Below are positions 54,701 to 61,779 of a DNA stretch of 64,000 bases, in pieces. The notes under the pieces were generated by a model. The model was not told the origin of the DNA and did not search any database. It saw only the letters and a list, made by a program, of their open reading frames with translations. This stretch comes from Prosthecobacter vanneervenii. GTDB taxonomy: Bacteria > Verrucomicrobiota > Verrucomicrobiia > Verrucomicrobiales > Verrucomicrobiaceae. Numbering within the stretch: the stretch's first letter is position 1; each line of letters opens with the position of its first letter. The position numbers and the translations under genes were made by a program. The stretch spans positions 62,001 to 126,000 of the forward strand of contig NZ_JACHIG010000007.1 in assembly GCF_014203095.1 (NCBI RefSeq). The letters run 5' to 3'.

Positions 54701-57008
54701 AGTAAGGCGTGAGCTGGTTGTTGATCAGCTGCTGGGCCTGAAAGTTGACACTGAACTTGCCGAGGGCCGGTCCGCTGACGAGCTGGTCCAGCCCATAGAA
54801 AGTGCTGCCTAGAAAGCTGCCGTCCAGCGCCATGCCCGGCGCCGTGATGCTGAGCTGACCGCCATCTCCTGAATGCAGCAGGCCGGGATCGTAGTAGGAG
54901 GCCGCCGGGCTGGTGGAGTGGTAGAAGGTGGTGGCGACATTCCACGTCAGGTCCGTCTGCGTCGTGGAGGGTGAGTAGATACCACTGTATACCAGATCCG
55001 GCGTGGCCTGCGAGATGTCGATGATCGTGCCGCCGGTGATGACCTTGGTCGTCTGCACCGTGCCGCCGGTGTAGTTGATCCAGCCTGCGGAGGTGTTGAT
55101 CTGCGCGCCGTTCTGCACCACCACCGAGCCGCCGGCATTGAGGTTCACGGTGCCGCCTGCGGTCGTCAGCTCGCCGACGGTGCGCTGGATGAGGCTGGCG
55201 TAGCCGGAGATGTTTGCCAGCGGCGTGCCCACCCACGTTTTGCCGTTGTAGGTGCCGGTCTCGCGGATGTCCACCGTGATCGTCTGGCCGCGCAGCACGC
55301 CATCGCGCTGCAGCGGGGAATCCGCCAGCTCTGCGGCACGCAGTTGCAGGGTGATGAGATTCTGCGTCACCGGTACGTTCACATCCGTGGAGCCCGCCAC
55401 ATTGATCACCGCGCTGGCATCCAGATAGATCTGCCCGCCGCTGAGGACGAAGAGGCTCTGGGGCGGGCTCGTCGCGGCGGCCTGCCACACGCCGGCATTG
55501 AGGTTCACCACCGCATTCGGAGCCAGCACGATGGCGCCCGCGCCCAGGTGCACGGTCAGACCCTGCATGTTGATCTGGGAGCGCAGTGCCAGCTCTGTCC
55601 CGGTCACGGTCTCGGTGCTGCTCCACTCAGGGAGGATCTGCGTCACGCTGCCCGCCGCCACCTCCACCTGCCCGGTGGACTGCAGCAGGAAGGGTGGGAT
55701 GTTAGGATACAGCACAGAATCATACTTTGTGTTGGTGATGGCATTGTAGCTGGCCAGCAGGTCGATTCGGCCGTTCAGAGACACCGAGGTGGTGCTGTCG
55801 ATCGCGCCCGCCTGCACCACGGTTTTTCCCGTCATGGTCACATCGCCGCGCGGTGCCTCGATTTCGCCGGTGTTGGTGGCGGTGCCTGCATACGGTGGGA
55901 TCAATGAAGCCGGGTCCACCACGGCACCCACATAGACATCCAGGCCGCGCAGGCTGGGATCGCTGCTGCTGTGCGCGACAAAGCCCACCTGCAGACCGGC
56001 GGCAAGGATGGTCTGGCCGTCGGGCGTGGAGATGGTGCCGTTGTTGGTCACATTGGGTCCCACCAGCACCACGCGTCCGCCCACGCTGGCATCCGTGGTG
56101 GGGGCCTCGATCTGCGCACCGGCCTGCACCGTCACATCGCCGATCTTTCCTCCGGCGGGCGCGGCAGGCGGCGTGAAGCCATTGGTGGGGCCGCTGGTGC
56201 CTGCGGGCAGCGCCAGCGCTGAAAAGAGAAACTGCGCATCCGGATTGTTCAGAAGGCCGCGCGAGATGAGGTTCGTATTGATCGGCAGGGAGGAGGCCAC
56301 CAGCGTGTGCACATCCACCTGGCTGGAACCGCCGAAGATGATGCCGTTTTGATTGATCACATACACCTGCCCGGCGGCCTGGATGGAGCCCAGAATTTGC
56401 GTGGGGTTGCCGGTGGGATCATTGATCATGTTGAAGGCGATCCACTTGCCCACATCCGGGCCTCCGGCGCTCTGGTCAAAGGCCAGCGTGGTGTCCTTGC
56501 CCACATTGAAGGTCTGCCAGGAAAGCAGCGCCTGGGCGGCGTTTTGCTGCACGGTGACGGTGGTGTGGCCTGCGCTGCTCGTCTGCGTGGGCAGCGCTGC
56601 ACCTGACCACGTGGCCGTGCCAGCCGAGACACCAGGATCTACCACGAGGCCGCCTGCGGTCAGGCCATTCGGCACATCTGGCAGCCCTGTCGCGAGATGA
56701 TTGGGCCCGCTGACCGCCAGAGCGCGCGCGGCATCCTGCATGAGCTGCACGTTGTGTGCGGCATCGGCGGCACGCACGAGGATGTCGCTGGCATTGGCGC
56801 GTCCCTGATTGACCACCTGCGCTGTGGCCACCGGGTCCACACCGGGCGTGGTGACGGCAGCCGGGCCTCCGACACCGCCGGGGCGCAGCACGTCCGCATG
56901 CACTGCCACAGGGTGCAGCGCCACCAGCAGGGAGAGGCAGAAGACGGCGGCGGCGTGCACGGCGGCATGGCGTTTCCTGTGCAGGCGGAGATGGTTGGAA
57001 AGATTCAT
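45717..57008 (-). CDS. Giant filamentous-haemagglutinin-type adhesin (two-partner secretion TpsA)
   Basis: The protein has 3,763 residues in an uninterrupted frame. It has an extended basic signal region ('HLRLHRKRHAAVHAAAVFCL') ending near 'VAVHADV'. The TPS/haemagglutination domain follows at roughly 130-290: 'VQQNAAQALLSWQTFNVGKD' then 'GQVYVINQNGIIFGGSSQVD', the hallmark NxNGI-type stretch. Thousands of Gly/Ala/Ser/Thr-rich beta-helix residues follow. The C-terminal third resembles the DUF3739-type region of filamentous-haemagglutinin family proteins ('SYSGGINIAGNITLSPSPTG'). It ends with 'ELPSIITVEVLGYGGGDDDD', an acidic tail. It is expected to cross the outer membrane through the TpsB partner at 63654-64000 and act in adhesion or matrix building. 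Confidence 0.92.
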   Translation of the reverse strand: MNLSNHLRLHRKRHAAVHAAAVFCLSLLVALHPVAVHADVLRPGGVGGPAAVTTPGVDPVATAQVVNQGRANASDILVRAADAAHNVQLMQDAARALAVSGPNHLATGLPDVPNGLTAGGLVVDPGVSAGTATWSGAALPTQTSSAGHTTVTVQQNAAQALLSWQTFNVGKDTTLAFDQSAGGPDVGKWIAFNMINDPTGNPTQILGSIQAAGQVYVINQNGIIFGGSSQVDVHTLVASSLPINTNLISRGLLNNPDAQFLFSALALPAGTSGPTNGFTPPAAPAGGKIGDVTVQAGAQIEAPTTDASVGGRVVLVGPNVTNNGTISTPDGQTILAAGLQVGFVAHSSSDPSLRGLDVYVGAVVDPASLIPPYAGTATNTGEIEAPRGDVTMTGKTVVQAGAIDSTTSVSLNGRIDLLASYNAITNTKYDSVLYPNIPPFLLQSTGQVEVAAGSVTQILPEWSSTETVTGTELALRSQINMQGLTVHLGAGAIVLAPNAVVNLNAGVWQAAATSPPQSLFVLSGGQIYLDASAVINVAGSTDVNVPVTQNLITLQLRAAELADSPLQRDGVLRGQTITVDIRETGTYNGKTWVGTPLANISGYASLIQRTVGELTTAGGTVNLNAGGSVVVQNGAQINTSAGWINYTGGTVQTTKVITGGTIIDISQATPDLVYSGIYSPSTTQTDLTWNVATTFYHSTSPAASYYDPGLLHSGDGGQLSITAPGMALDGSFLGSTFYGLDQLVSGPALGKFSVNFQAQQLINNQLTPYSPTPPTVTFQSGTAPTPVAAFSVDASGNPLAALSAGRLAAVSLAPELLTTSGFGSLSVVNAEGRIVVPSSVALTAGLHGTLSLTGANLDIFGQLSAPGGSITLMALEISPQQLAAVESAGDLSVITPYTGRGLLTLGSTALVTTAGTLTDDRLSAGALQQAHVLGGGTVTLKAYSASLAAGSILDVSGGIYMNAAGTAKFGNAGTLTIQAGHDPQLPYFLGGQFTQFSATLLGYSGAVGGTLSVSAPLVQVGGTALSANSLVLQPSFFQQGGFTSYKISGTGESTGVSGQFLPGVYVASGTTIQPVADNLAVAAGTTLATTLVRKPVGLRSPMSIEFDAPGSAGAPAGPGVFGQAVRGGIVLDTGAVITTDPQAHVTLKGQTAAVLGTIIAPGGNITISGGDDSTALLFADGQTQGLTTVFIGPQSVLSAAGTRLLVPDPYGLRLLGQVLAGGDIKVSGNIVAAAGALLDVSGTTDVLDLTPAQTDPTVTSQPTPGSGVTSPVSSLYAVRTQVDSSGGSITLQGGQMLFTDATLRGNAGGPTALGGTLSLSSGRFYTAGTIPPVLDTTLQVKQSGLNIPVPLPANATAIGRTLLSTGGTPLISRGYFSANAFAQSGMDSLVLGGKVQFSGATSINARGSITLADGGVLFADAAVSLSAAAVSVGLAFAPPVRPEDLAGQLPFSGVASTSGSGSLSVSAGHVEVGTLTLQNISSASLAAVNGDLVGDGILAVSGALTLTAGQIYAPTATQFTAVAYGAGGSITTQLSGGLRQLPLSAGSTLSLYAATINQLGVLRAPFGTINLGWDGTGTAPTELLTGTTLAFPVTTQLTLGAGSITSVSAVDPLTGAGIVIPYGASFDGTSWIDPRGVDITAGGLPVKTINIKAGSISMNNSASVDLRGGGDLMAYRWTEGNGGTTDILDTDGSYAVIPGYQSDTAPYGAYNPNNVATNLIYSGGSGYVNGTLHAGDRIYLAGSSTLAAGYYTLLPARYALLPGAVLVTPVTSSLPTGTQELPGGASYVSGYQFNDLNSTRTVPTLTSSFEVIGQSVIHQRSDYTLLYASSFLKTSTGTTQLPQDSGYLLFQASQSMSLLGQVASASLGGAGRGANIDIAAPLNFSITNAASSSTPGTISLNAAALSAFGAESLIIGGKRTVSSSGTTLTVMSTGITVDNAGSALSAKDLTLATTGVITLAANAQIISTGALASTAANFSVSGNGSLIRVAQSTAATLTRSGATSGSGPAINIGANARVQGTSATLDTTGTATLDPTAVVSASAYAINSGRISIQLGNPGTLQSSPGLVISSAFLSSLQNASAISLLSYSSIDVYGTGTLGSAGLASLTLSTGEIRGFNQAGGTAQFMAQTLLLNNQAGVSTIPGSVTAATGMLTLNAGILRLGMNQVALDQFSTVNFLGAAGVIGEGAGGVAVQGVLNVQTPLLTAAAGAARTLAASGNLALISSAGPVGVTPGLGATLGMAGSGVTLSAPVSLPSGVLSVRATSGNVSVGALLDVSGMAQTFFDKTKYSDGGSVLLTADAGSVDITAQGGLSVAASSGGGNAGSLTVSVVNGTFSSSGTLQAQGGAGGSSGSFSLDTSALPTTSALAAALSSASFTLSQTIRVRTGSVTVDGVVKASTYNLAVDQGSITVTGTINAAGTTGGSIDLAANGSVTLSSGSLLTVAGQNFNNAGKGGDITLESGTQRNGVAGTGSVDIRTGSTLDLSVAAKVAGAQTVVGSSAYQGQFSGRLHIRAPQNSTFNDVLVNPINGTIIDASSILVEGYRLYSFNQANAIIRAGSTAIASEAITTTTLQTNANTFLGAAGSTSANYTAMTNRLLANNSSLSSVFVLAPGVEIVNRGGDISLGTAATTTAADWDLSGFRFGAKSAPGVLTLRASGNINFFNALSDGFTPTLASTRTQSDWLWLAPLSAQNTALPVNTQSWSYRITAGADVLAADFRQALPLASLGSSAGSVIIGKNGGLMITTTGINGVTSAVISATSGTGRGLYQVVRTGSGDIDVNAGRSIQLANQFATIYTAGAQVADPTLGGTFDVSTFSQAGGTTQLGAAQQGYGMYFGVAGGNVTLAAGQNIERTGSSSSRELPNNWLYRRGYVNPTTGAFDLSSFGSAITSTSWWVDYSNFFEGVGALGGGNVSLRAGNNITNVDAVAPTNARMSKGTTANPLAVNQTLLELGGGDLKVYAGNNIDAGVYYVERGQGTLFAGGQITTNATRSTGSINITTGVNAVQDSNTWLPTTLFVGRGGFDVSARGSVLLGPVANAMLLPQGVNNTYRLKSYFSTYAASSYVNVSSLGGSVTLREGATVNNTFQPLLLLWASSQQLRTNSSSSNYQPWLRLAETQVTPFATALALMAPTLRATSYSGGINIAGNITLSPSPTGTLELLARTSINGLQPNGLYSPVTGTFYTAWGAASINVSDANPQSLPGVNTPFAYQAVVGTVTAQAATTRSSFLSSIDQLFSETGATSGTTVEARQTLHKAGLLHAGDSQPIRLYAAGGDISGLMLFSPKVSQIYAARDITDVSLYLQNTSTQDTSIVAAGRDISAYNASSALRLLAAQTGNIVVSTASALGAVPLAGDIQIGGGGTLEVLAGRNLDLGSGATNSNGTGAGITSIGNTRNPYLPYAGASIIAGAGVGAATSLTGSGMDFSAFISGFVLSPAGAKYLAEVSPTPGAPLTATSFSLLPAETQKKLALAIFYRVLRDTGRDYNDPDSAGYRSYAQGFAAIAALFPSTTWSGSINTQSRDIRTLNGGDISLLAPGGGLQLASSVIGSPLTPPGIITDSGGSVSVFAKDSVNLGISRIFTLKGGDITIWSSTGDIAAGASSKTVQAAPPTRVIVDPQSANVATDLAGLATGGGIGVLASVKGVPPGSVDLIAPVGVVDAGDAGIRATGNLNIAAVQVLNSSNIVAGGTTSGTPVASVSAPNMGAVSSAASAGAATANASMAQSAAQTQQPLPRQELPSIITVEVLGYGGGDDDDDERKNTGAE

Positions 57009-57028
57009 GGCAATGAGGGGGCGGAGGT

Positions 57029-57862
57029 TCAGTGCGCCGCCCCAGGCAGCACCCGTGCGAGCGCCGTCTGGTCGAGCACGATGGGGTTCTCTTTCAGCAG
57101 CCGAGCGAGATAGGCCTCGGTGTTTTCACGCAGGCGCTCGCTGCGTAGCGCGGCACGCAGCCGCGACCGCACCTGGTCCAGTGTGGGGGTGTGGGCTTCG
57201 CGCATCTCCAGCACTTTCAGAATGTGCCAGCCGTCATCCAGCCGGATGGGCGGGGAGACAGCTCCGGGTTTCAGCACCGGCATCCTGCCACGGATCTCGG
57301 GCTGGATCTGGCTTTCGGACAGCCAGCCGATTTCCACGAGCTTTGGGTCGGCGGGCATGCGGGCTGCGGCTGCGTGGATTTTTTCCTCCGCCTGCTGCTG
57401 CGCTTGTGGTGTTGCATCCTTTTCCAGCGGTACAAAAAGCTGCGCCAGCCGGTAGGTGCGCGGCACCAGCAGCGCGGCCTGGCTTTTGGCATAGGCGGCC
57501 TTCAGATCTTCTTCATCCGGGTAGTGCGCCGGAGGCTGGGCCACGGATTCCAGAAAACTCTGCGTCAGCGCGGTGTCATGCGCACGCTTCAGCCGCGCAA
57601 TTACCTCGGGCTCCTCGTTCCATTTGCGCTCCAGCGCCTGCTGCAGCACCAGACGCTGGGCGATGAAGGAGCGCACCACCTGCTCCAGCAGCGTCTTGTC
57701 CTCGCGCACGGCCGTGAGCTGGCGCGCATCCAGCGTCTCCAGCGAGGCGCGCACATCCTCCACCGTGATCTCCGCCCCGCCCGCGCGCACCAGCAGCCCC
57801 TCATCAGCCGCCGTGGCGGCCGTGAGCATCAGCAGCGGCAGCAGATGGAGCACGCATTTCAT
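57029..57862 (-). CDS. Periplasmic parvulin-type peptidyl-prolyl isomerase
   Basis: This 277-residue protein has a signal peptide ('KCVLHLLPLLMLTAATAA'). A SurA/PrsA-like N-terminal chaperone helix region (25-135) has 'AEITVEDVRASLETL'. A rotamase-like domain (about 140-235) has 'RLAQLFVPLEKDATP', 'LVEIGWLSESQIQPEIRGRM' and 'VSPPIRLDDGWHILKVLE'. These match parvulin strands. It lies 20 bp upstream of the giant adhesin gene, so it is the likely chaperone that keeps the adhesin or the barrel proteins folding-competent. It overlaps the preceding gene by 4 bp. Confidence 0.85.
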   Translation of the reverse strand: MKCVLHLLPLLMLTAATAADEGLLVRAGGAEITVEDVRASLETLDARQLTAVREDKTLLEQVVRSFIAQRLVLQQALERKWNEEPEVIARLKRAHDTALTQSFLESVAQPPAHYPDEEDLKAAYAKSQAALLVPRTYRLAQLFVPLEKDATPQAQQQAEEKIHAAAARMPADPKLVEIGWLSESQIQPEIRGRMPVLKPGAVSPPIRLDDGWHILKVLEMREAHTPTLDQVRSRLRAALRSERLRENTEAYLARLLKENPIVLDQTALARVLPGAAH

Positions 57863-58587
57863 GGCCTGGTGGCGGCAGTGGTGGGTGCCGCCGCAGGCTT
57901 GGCGGCAGGCTTTGCATCCGGCGCAGGTTTGCCGGTTTCATCATGAAAGGGGCTGTGTTTGTTGTCCTGCAGCTTGTCGGCGTAGTCCTGCACCAGCTCC
58001 TTGAGCTTGACCGTGGTGGTGCCGGTGAAAGGCTCGCGCGCCAGCAGCGCCTTGCCGAGACCGAAATTTTTGTAGCGCTCCAGGATCTCGCTGCCGATCT
58101 CGTAGAGCTCCAGGTTTTTGCGTTCGCGGTCGGCCAGCTTCTGCTGCAGCTCGATCACGCTCCCGGCGGCTTGGGCGCGCTCCGCCTCCTTGGCCCTGGC
58201 CACGGCGGCGGCTTTGTTGAAGCCATCCTTCCATTTTTCCAGCGCCTTCTGGTACTGCGCGTTTTCATTCTCGCGCACCTCCAGCTTGGCGGTAAGCGCG
58301 TCGATGGACTTGCGCGCGGCAGCCTGGTCTGCGGCGGCCTGCTTGGCCGAGGCGCTCAGCTTCTTCTTCAGCGCCTCGATCTCCTCGGCCTGCTGCTTGA
58401 TCGTGACTTCGCTCTGCGCCTGCGCCGCTTGAAGATTCACACGATCCGTCTCTGCGGCCCGCAGACGCACGGCGATGCTTTTCAAGGATTCGCGCAGCCG
58501 CTGCTCCGTGGGGCTGGCGTCCTCCGCAAGCAGCGGCGCGCCACTGTTGAGGAACATGAGGGCGAAGATGAGATGGGTGGGTTTCAT
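57859..58587 (-). CDS. Periplasmic coiled-coil protein
   Basis: This 242-residue protein has a signal peptide ('KPTHLIFALMFLNSGAPLLA'). A long Ala/Glu/Lys/Gln-rich coiled coil spans about 30-170, followed by a short conserved-looking part ('ILERYKNFGLGKALLAREPF') and a Pro/Ala tail. It lies between the porin and parvulin genes with a 4-bp overlap. It could be a spacer or periplasmic adaptor linking the inner-membrane Ton complex to outer-membrane partners. Function is unknown. Confidence 0.65.
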   Translation of the reverse strand: MKPTHLIFALMFLNSGAPLLAEDASPTEQRLRESLKSIAVRLRAAETDRVNLQAAQAQSEVTIKQQAEEIEALKKKLSASAKQAAADQAAARKSIDALTAKLEVRENENAQYQKALEKWKDGFNKAAAVARAKEAERAQAAGSVIELQQKLADRERKNLELYEIGSEILERYKNFGLGKALLAREPFTGTTTVKLKELVQDYADKLQDNKHSPFHDETGKPAPDAKPAAKPAAAPTTAATRP

Positions 58588-58589
58588 GA

Positions 58590-60620
58590 TCAGAACTTGG
58601 CGTTGATGTCGAACATAAAGATGTCGGACTTGAACTGCGGCCCGGCGATCTGGCTGGCGCTCATGAAGCGCACGGCGGCATTCACCCGGTGGGAGAGCGC
58701 CATGGCCGCGCCGACGGTGTAGCCTTCCAGATTGGTGCCGCCGCCGCCGAAATTTTGGTCGTTGAAGCCGTCCACCACGGAGTCGGATTCACGGTGCGTG
58801 TAGCCGATGTAGGTCATCCAGTCGCCACGCTTCTGCATGCCGGCGGTGCCAAAGCGCAGGTTGAGGTCCCAGGCTTTGTTGCCTCCGGCAAATCCGTTGG
58901 CATCCAGGTTGTTCACCGCCACCGCGCCGGCGGCGGATTTGTTGAAGGCAAAGTTCTGCAGATACTCCGCCAGCAGCGAGATCTGGAAAGGCTCAAACCC
59001 GTCGTAGTCGATGCGCGCCGTCACCGTGCCCACGCGGAATGACGAGGCGAGGCCGTAGTACTGGAACTGATTGATGGTGCCGAAGCCGTTGCTGGCATTC
59101 GAGATGATCTTGCGCAGGGCGCGGTAGCTGTTTCCCTTCTGCGCAAAGGTCGGGCGTGTGCTGTCGGTGTTTCCAGCATCTTCTGCATTCTGCGGCGCAT
59201 AGGGGTTGGAGAGCTGCCCCTGCACGTTTTGGAAGTAGTAGTACGCGCTGGCGATCTTGGCATGCCAGTCCTTGTTGATCTTCCAGTCCACGCCCACCTG
59301 GCTGGCGTGCAGCCATTTGTCGTGGCTGGCAAACTTGGCCGGCTGGTTGGAGGCCACGTTGTAGTCCGTGTTGAAGATCGGGAAAGTGCCCAGCGTGAGG
59401 AAGGGCTCCACGCCTTCATTCACCTTGTAGCGGCTTTTGATCACGATGCCGTCAAAGCCGATGTCATCTGACCAGATGGCATTGGTGGAGAAGAACGGAT
59501 TGTCAAAGCGGCCGATGGTGAAGGCAAACGAATCGACTGGATCCCATCGCAGGAAGGCGCGGTCCAGCCAGATGGCGTATTTGGCAAACTGGCCGCCCTG
59601 CTGGCTGAAGTTTCCACCAGGGGCGGTGTTGGTGCTGCCGAGCGTCTGGTTGCCGGAGACGGGAGAGTTGCTGTCTCCGGTGCCCACGCGCACACCCAGG
59701 GTGAAGTTTTCTCCGAGGTCCACTTCCGTGCCCAGGCGCAGACGCATGCGGATGCGCTCGCGGTTCTGGTTGCTGTTGAGCTGCGGGGCAAACTGCTTGC
59801 TGCTCGTGTCGTAGGGCTGCCCGCTGTTGATGACGTTGAAGTTCGGGAAAGCGCCGCTGACATCATTGCCGGAGGGAAAGCTGTCGTACTCATACCGCAT
59901 GCGGAAATCCACAAACGGCTTCCACGCGCTGACCCACTCCGGCAGCAGGGTGGGGGCAAGGATGCCGCCCTTTTTGGCCTCCAGCACCAGCTCGTCTTTG
60001 ATCTGGTCGCGCAGCTCCTTCTTCACAAATTCCGGCACGTAGCTGACACGGATTTTTTCACCGGTGGCATCCGTTCCGGCTCCCGCGCCGCCTGGGGCTC
60101 CTGGCAAGGGTGTACCCGTGGCGAGCGCGATCTCCTGCGCCGCCGCCTTGCGCTCGCGGCGTTTCGCCTTGGCGGCGGCCACATCCGCCTCGGCCACGCG
60201 GAAGAGATCTTTGGCATCCTCCGGGCTCATCATACCACGCTCTACCATGCGTTTGACGAGGTTGACGGCCAGGCTCTCCGCCATGCTGGGCTCATCATCC
60301 TCTTCCTCCACCGGCGGGGGCGGGGTGGGGGCAGCCGTGGGCACCGGCAGCCCGTTGCTGTCAAAAAGCTGGCTTGGCGGCAGGTCCTTGAGGCTGGGGC
60401 CTGCTGCGGCAGCGCTGGCTTCTGCGACCGTGATCTTGGCCGGCAGGGGCAGCGCGGCATCTGCCTGGGCTGCGGCGGTCGGGGCAGGGGAGGCGGGCGC
60501 ATTCTTTCCGCTCGCTGTTTGAGACCACGCCGAGGCAGTGGTCAGTGACAGCAGGCCGGGAAGCACCAGGTGATAAATGCGTGTGTTCAGCATTGGGAAT
60601 AAAGGAGCGCGTGGTTTCAT
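58590..60620 (-). CDS. Outer-membrane porin-like protein with N-terminal low-complexity region
   Basis: The protein has 676 residues, and a start at 60593 (giving 'MLNTRIYHLVLPGLLSLTTA' as signal) is equally plausible. A Pro/Ala-rich acidic segment (50-120) and a charged helix ('AKAKRRERKAAAQEIAL') precede a beta-barrel from about 220. The barrel has 'FVDFRMRYEYDSFPSGND', 'RIRMRLRLGTEVDLGENFTL', 'AFLRWDPVDSFAFTIGRFDN' and a terminal Phe in 'DINAKF'. This matches putative porins of the Porin_5 type. It is located 3 bp after tonB, suggesting gated uptake or an accessory channel. Confidence 0.82.
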   Translation of the reverse strand: MKPRAPLFPMLNTRIYHLVLPGLLSLTTASAWSQTASGKNAPASPAPTAAAQADAALPLPAKITVAEASAAAAGPSLKDLPPSQLFDSNGLPVPTAAPTPPPPVEEEDDEPSMAESLAVNLVKRMVERGMMSPEDAKDLFRVAEADVAAAKAKRRERKAAAQEIALATGTPLPGAPGGAGAGTDATGEKIRVSYVPEFVKKELRDQIKDELVLEAKKGGILAPTLLPEWVSAWKPFVDFRMRYEYDSFPSGNDVSGAFPNFNVINSGQPYDTSSKQFAPQLNSNQNRERIRMRLRLGTEVDLGENFTLGVRVGTGDSNSPVSGNQTLGSTNTAPGGNFSQQGGQFAKYAIWLDRAFLRWDPVDSFAFTIGRFDNPFFSTNAIWSDDIGFDGIVIKSRYKVNEGVEPFLTLGTFPIFNTDYNVASNQPAKFASHDKWLHASQVGVDWKINKDWHAKIASAYYYFQNVQGQLSNPYAPQNAEDAGNTDSTRPTFAQKGNSYRALRKIISNASNGFGTINQFQYYGLASSFRVGTVTARIDYDGFEPFQISLLAEYLQNFAFNKSAAGAVAVNNLDANGFAGGNKAWDLNLRFGTAGMQKRGDWMTYIGYTHRESDSVVDGFNDQNFGGGGTNLEGYTVGAAMALSHRVNAAVRFMSASQIAGPQFKSDIFMFDINAKF

Positions 60621-60623
60621 GCC

Positions 60624-61343
60624 TCAGTTCGGCTGGCGCGCGGACAGGCGCAGGTTGATGGGCATGGGCATGTCAGAGGGGGGCGGCTCATTGAGCACAA
60701 GCCCGGCGAGCACTTCGTTTTCGATGGCAGCGTCCACTGACTTGCTGCCAGTGCTGGAGCGCAGCCTGACACGGGTGATCCGGCCGCTGGAGTCGCTCCA
60801 GATGCGGACCACATTGGAGAATCCGGCATTGCGTGTGAGCGGGTGGGAGCGCAGCGCATCGGCGATGCGGTTCTGCACCTGCCCGGCGTACCAGCCCCAC
60901 TTGGAGCCGCCTTTGCCGCCGCCGCCAGTGCCGCCGATCATGCCGCCACCTCCTCCGCCGCCCAGACCAAGGCCGCTGCCGTCTCCACCACCGATGGCGG
61001 TGCCCAAAGGTTCATCGGCGGGCTTGTCCGCAGGCTTGTCGTCGGGCTTTTGTTCGTCAGGCTTTACTTCCTCCTGCGCGATCATTTCCTCCACCTTCTC
61101 CTCAGGCGGGGGCTCTTCCTTCTTCTCTGGAGGTGGTGGGGGCGGAGGGGGAGGCGGTGGCGGAGGCAGGGAGATGGAGATCACCTCCAACTTCCGCTTG
61201 GGCGCAGCCTTTGAAGGCGTGCGATTGGCCAGGAAATAGCCGCCCACTGAGAGCACCAGACCGCCGATGATGATGAGCACGAAGTTCCGTTTGAAGAAGC
61301 CGGGTTCTTCATCTTCTTCGTTTTCTATGTGAGGAGATGGCAT
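60624..61343 (-). CDS. tonB: TonB-family energy transducer
   Basis: With the start at 61343 the protein has 239 residues. A short acidic cytoplasmic N-terminus ('PSPHIENEEDEEPGFFKRN') is followed by one membrane helix ('FVLIIIGGLVLSVGGYFLAN'). Then come a run of 13 prolines, a Glu/Lys/Pro-rich spacer, a Gly-rich segment and a TonB_C domain ('QVQNRIADALRSHPLTRNAG', 'VVRIWSDSSGRITRVRLRSS'). TonB carries energy from ExbB-ExbD to outer-membrane receptors. It is flanked by exbD and a porin gene in one operon. No TonB-dependent receptor with a plug domain is in the window, so the client is unclear. Confidence 0.9.
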   Translation of the reverse strand: MPSPHIENEEDEEPGFFKRNFVLIIIGGLVLSVGGYFLANRTPSKAAPKRKLEVISISLPPPPPPPPPPPPPEKKEEPPPEEKVEEMIAQEEVKPDEQKPDDKPADKPADEPLGTAIGGGDGSGLGLGGGGGGGMIGGTGGGGKGGSKWGWYAGQVQNRIADALRSHPLTRNAGFSNVVRIWSDSSGRITRVRLRSSTGSKSVDAAIENEVLAGLVLNEPPPSDMPMPINLRLSARQPN

Positions 61344-61368
61344 GGTGTAGTGGTTCCTGCTGGTTTGG

Positions 61369-61773
61369 TCAGCGTTTCGCAGCCTGTGTGGCCAGGCCGA
61401 TGTTGGTAAACCCGGCACGGCCCACGGCGGTGAGCACGTCCATGATGGTCTGGTACTGCGTGGCGCTGTCTCCGCGCACCACGATGGGGGAGTCCGGTGT
61501 GGCGGCCTTGATGGCCTCCAGCTTGCTGGCCAGCTCGTCCAGAGTCACAGCGGTGGCGTTGAGCTTGATGTTCCCCTGGTTGTCCACGGTCACAGCCTGC
61601 ATCTTCGGCCCTTCAATGGGCTTGGAGGTGGACGGACCGCCACGTGGCAGGTTCACCTTCACGCCCTGCACCCCGGCGGTGGTCATGATGATGAAGATCA
61701 GCAGCAGCACCAGGTAGAGGTCCACCATGGGCGTGACGTTGATGTCATCGTAGGATTTGCTGTCGGCCTGCAT
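61369..61773 (-). CDS. exbD: ExbD/TolR biopolymer transport protein
   Basis: This 134-residue protein is normal length for the family. The N-terminal 'INVTPMVDLYLVLLLIFIIM' holds the essential membrane Asp of ExbD/TolR, which conducts protons with ExbB. A periplasmic domain follows, with 'DNQGNIKLNATAVTLDELAS' and 'VVRGDSATQYQTIMDVLTAV'. It starts 6 bp after the ExbB-like gene and 25 bp before tonB. It should work with those two proteins at the inner membrane. Confidence 0.95.
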   Translation of the reverse strand: MQADSKSYDDINVTPMVDLYLVLLLIFIIMTTAGVQGVKVNLPRGGPSTSKPIEGPKMQAVTVDNQGNIKLNATAVTLDELASKLEAIKAATPDSPIVVRGDSATQYQTIMDVLTAVGRAGFTNIGLATQAAKR

Positions 61774-61779
61774 ATGAGG

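Noticed and set aside
54565-55626. 353-codon minus-strand frame inside the adhesin gene
   Set aside because: It overlaps the adhesin in another frame with an Arg/Gln/His-rich composition and no domain.
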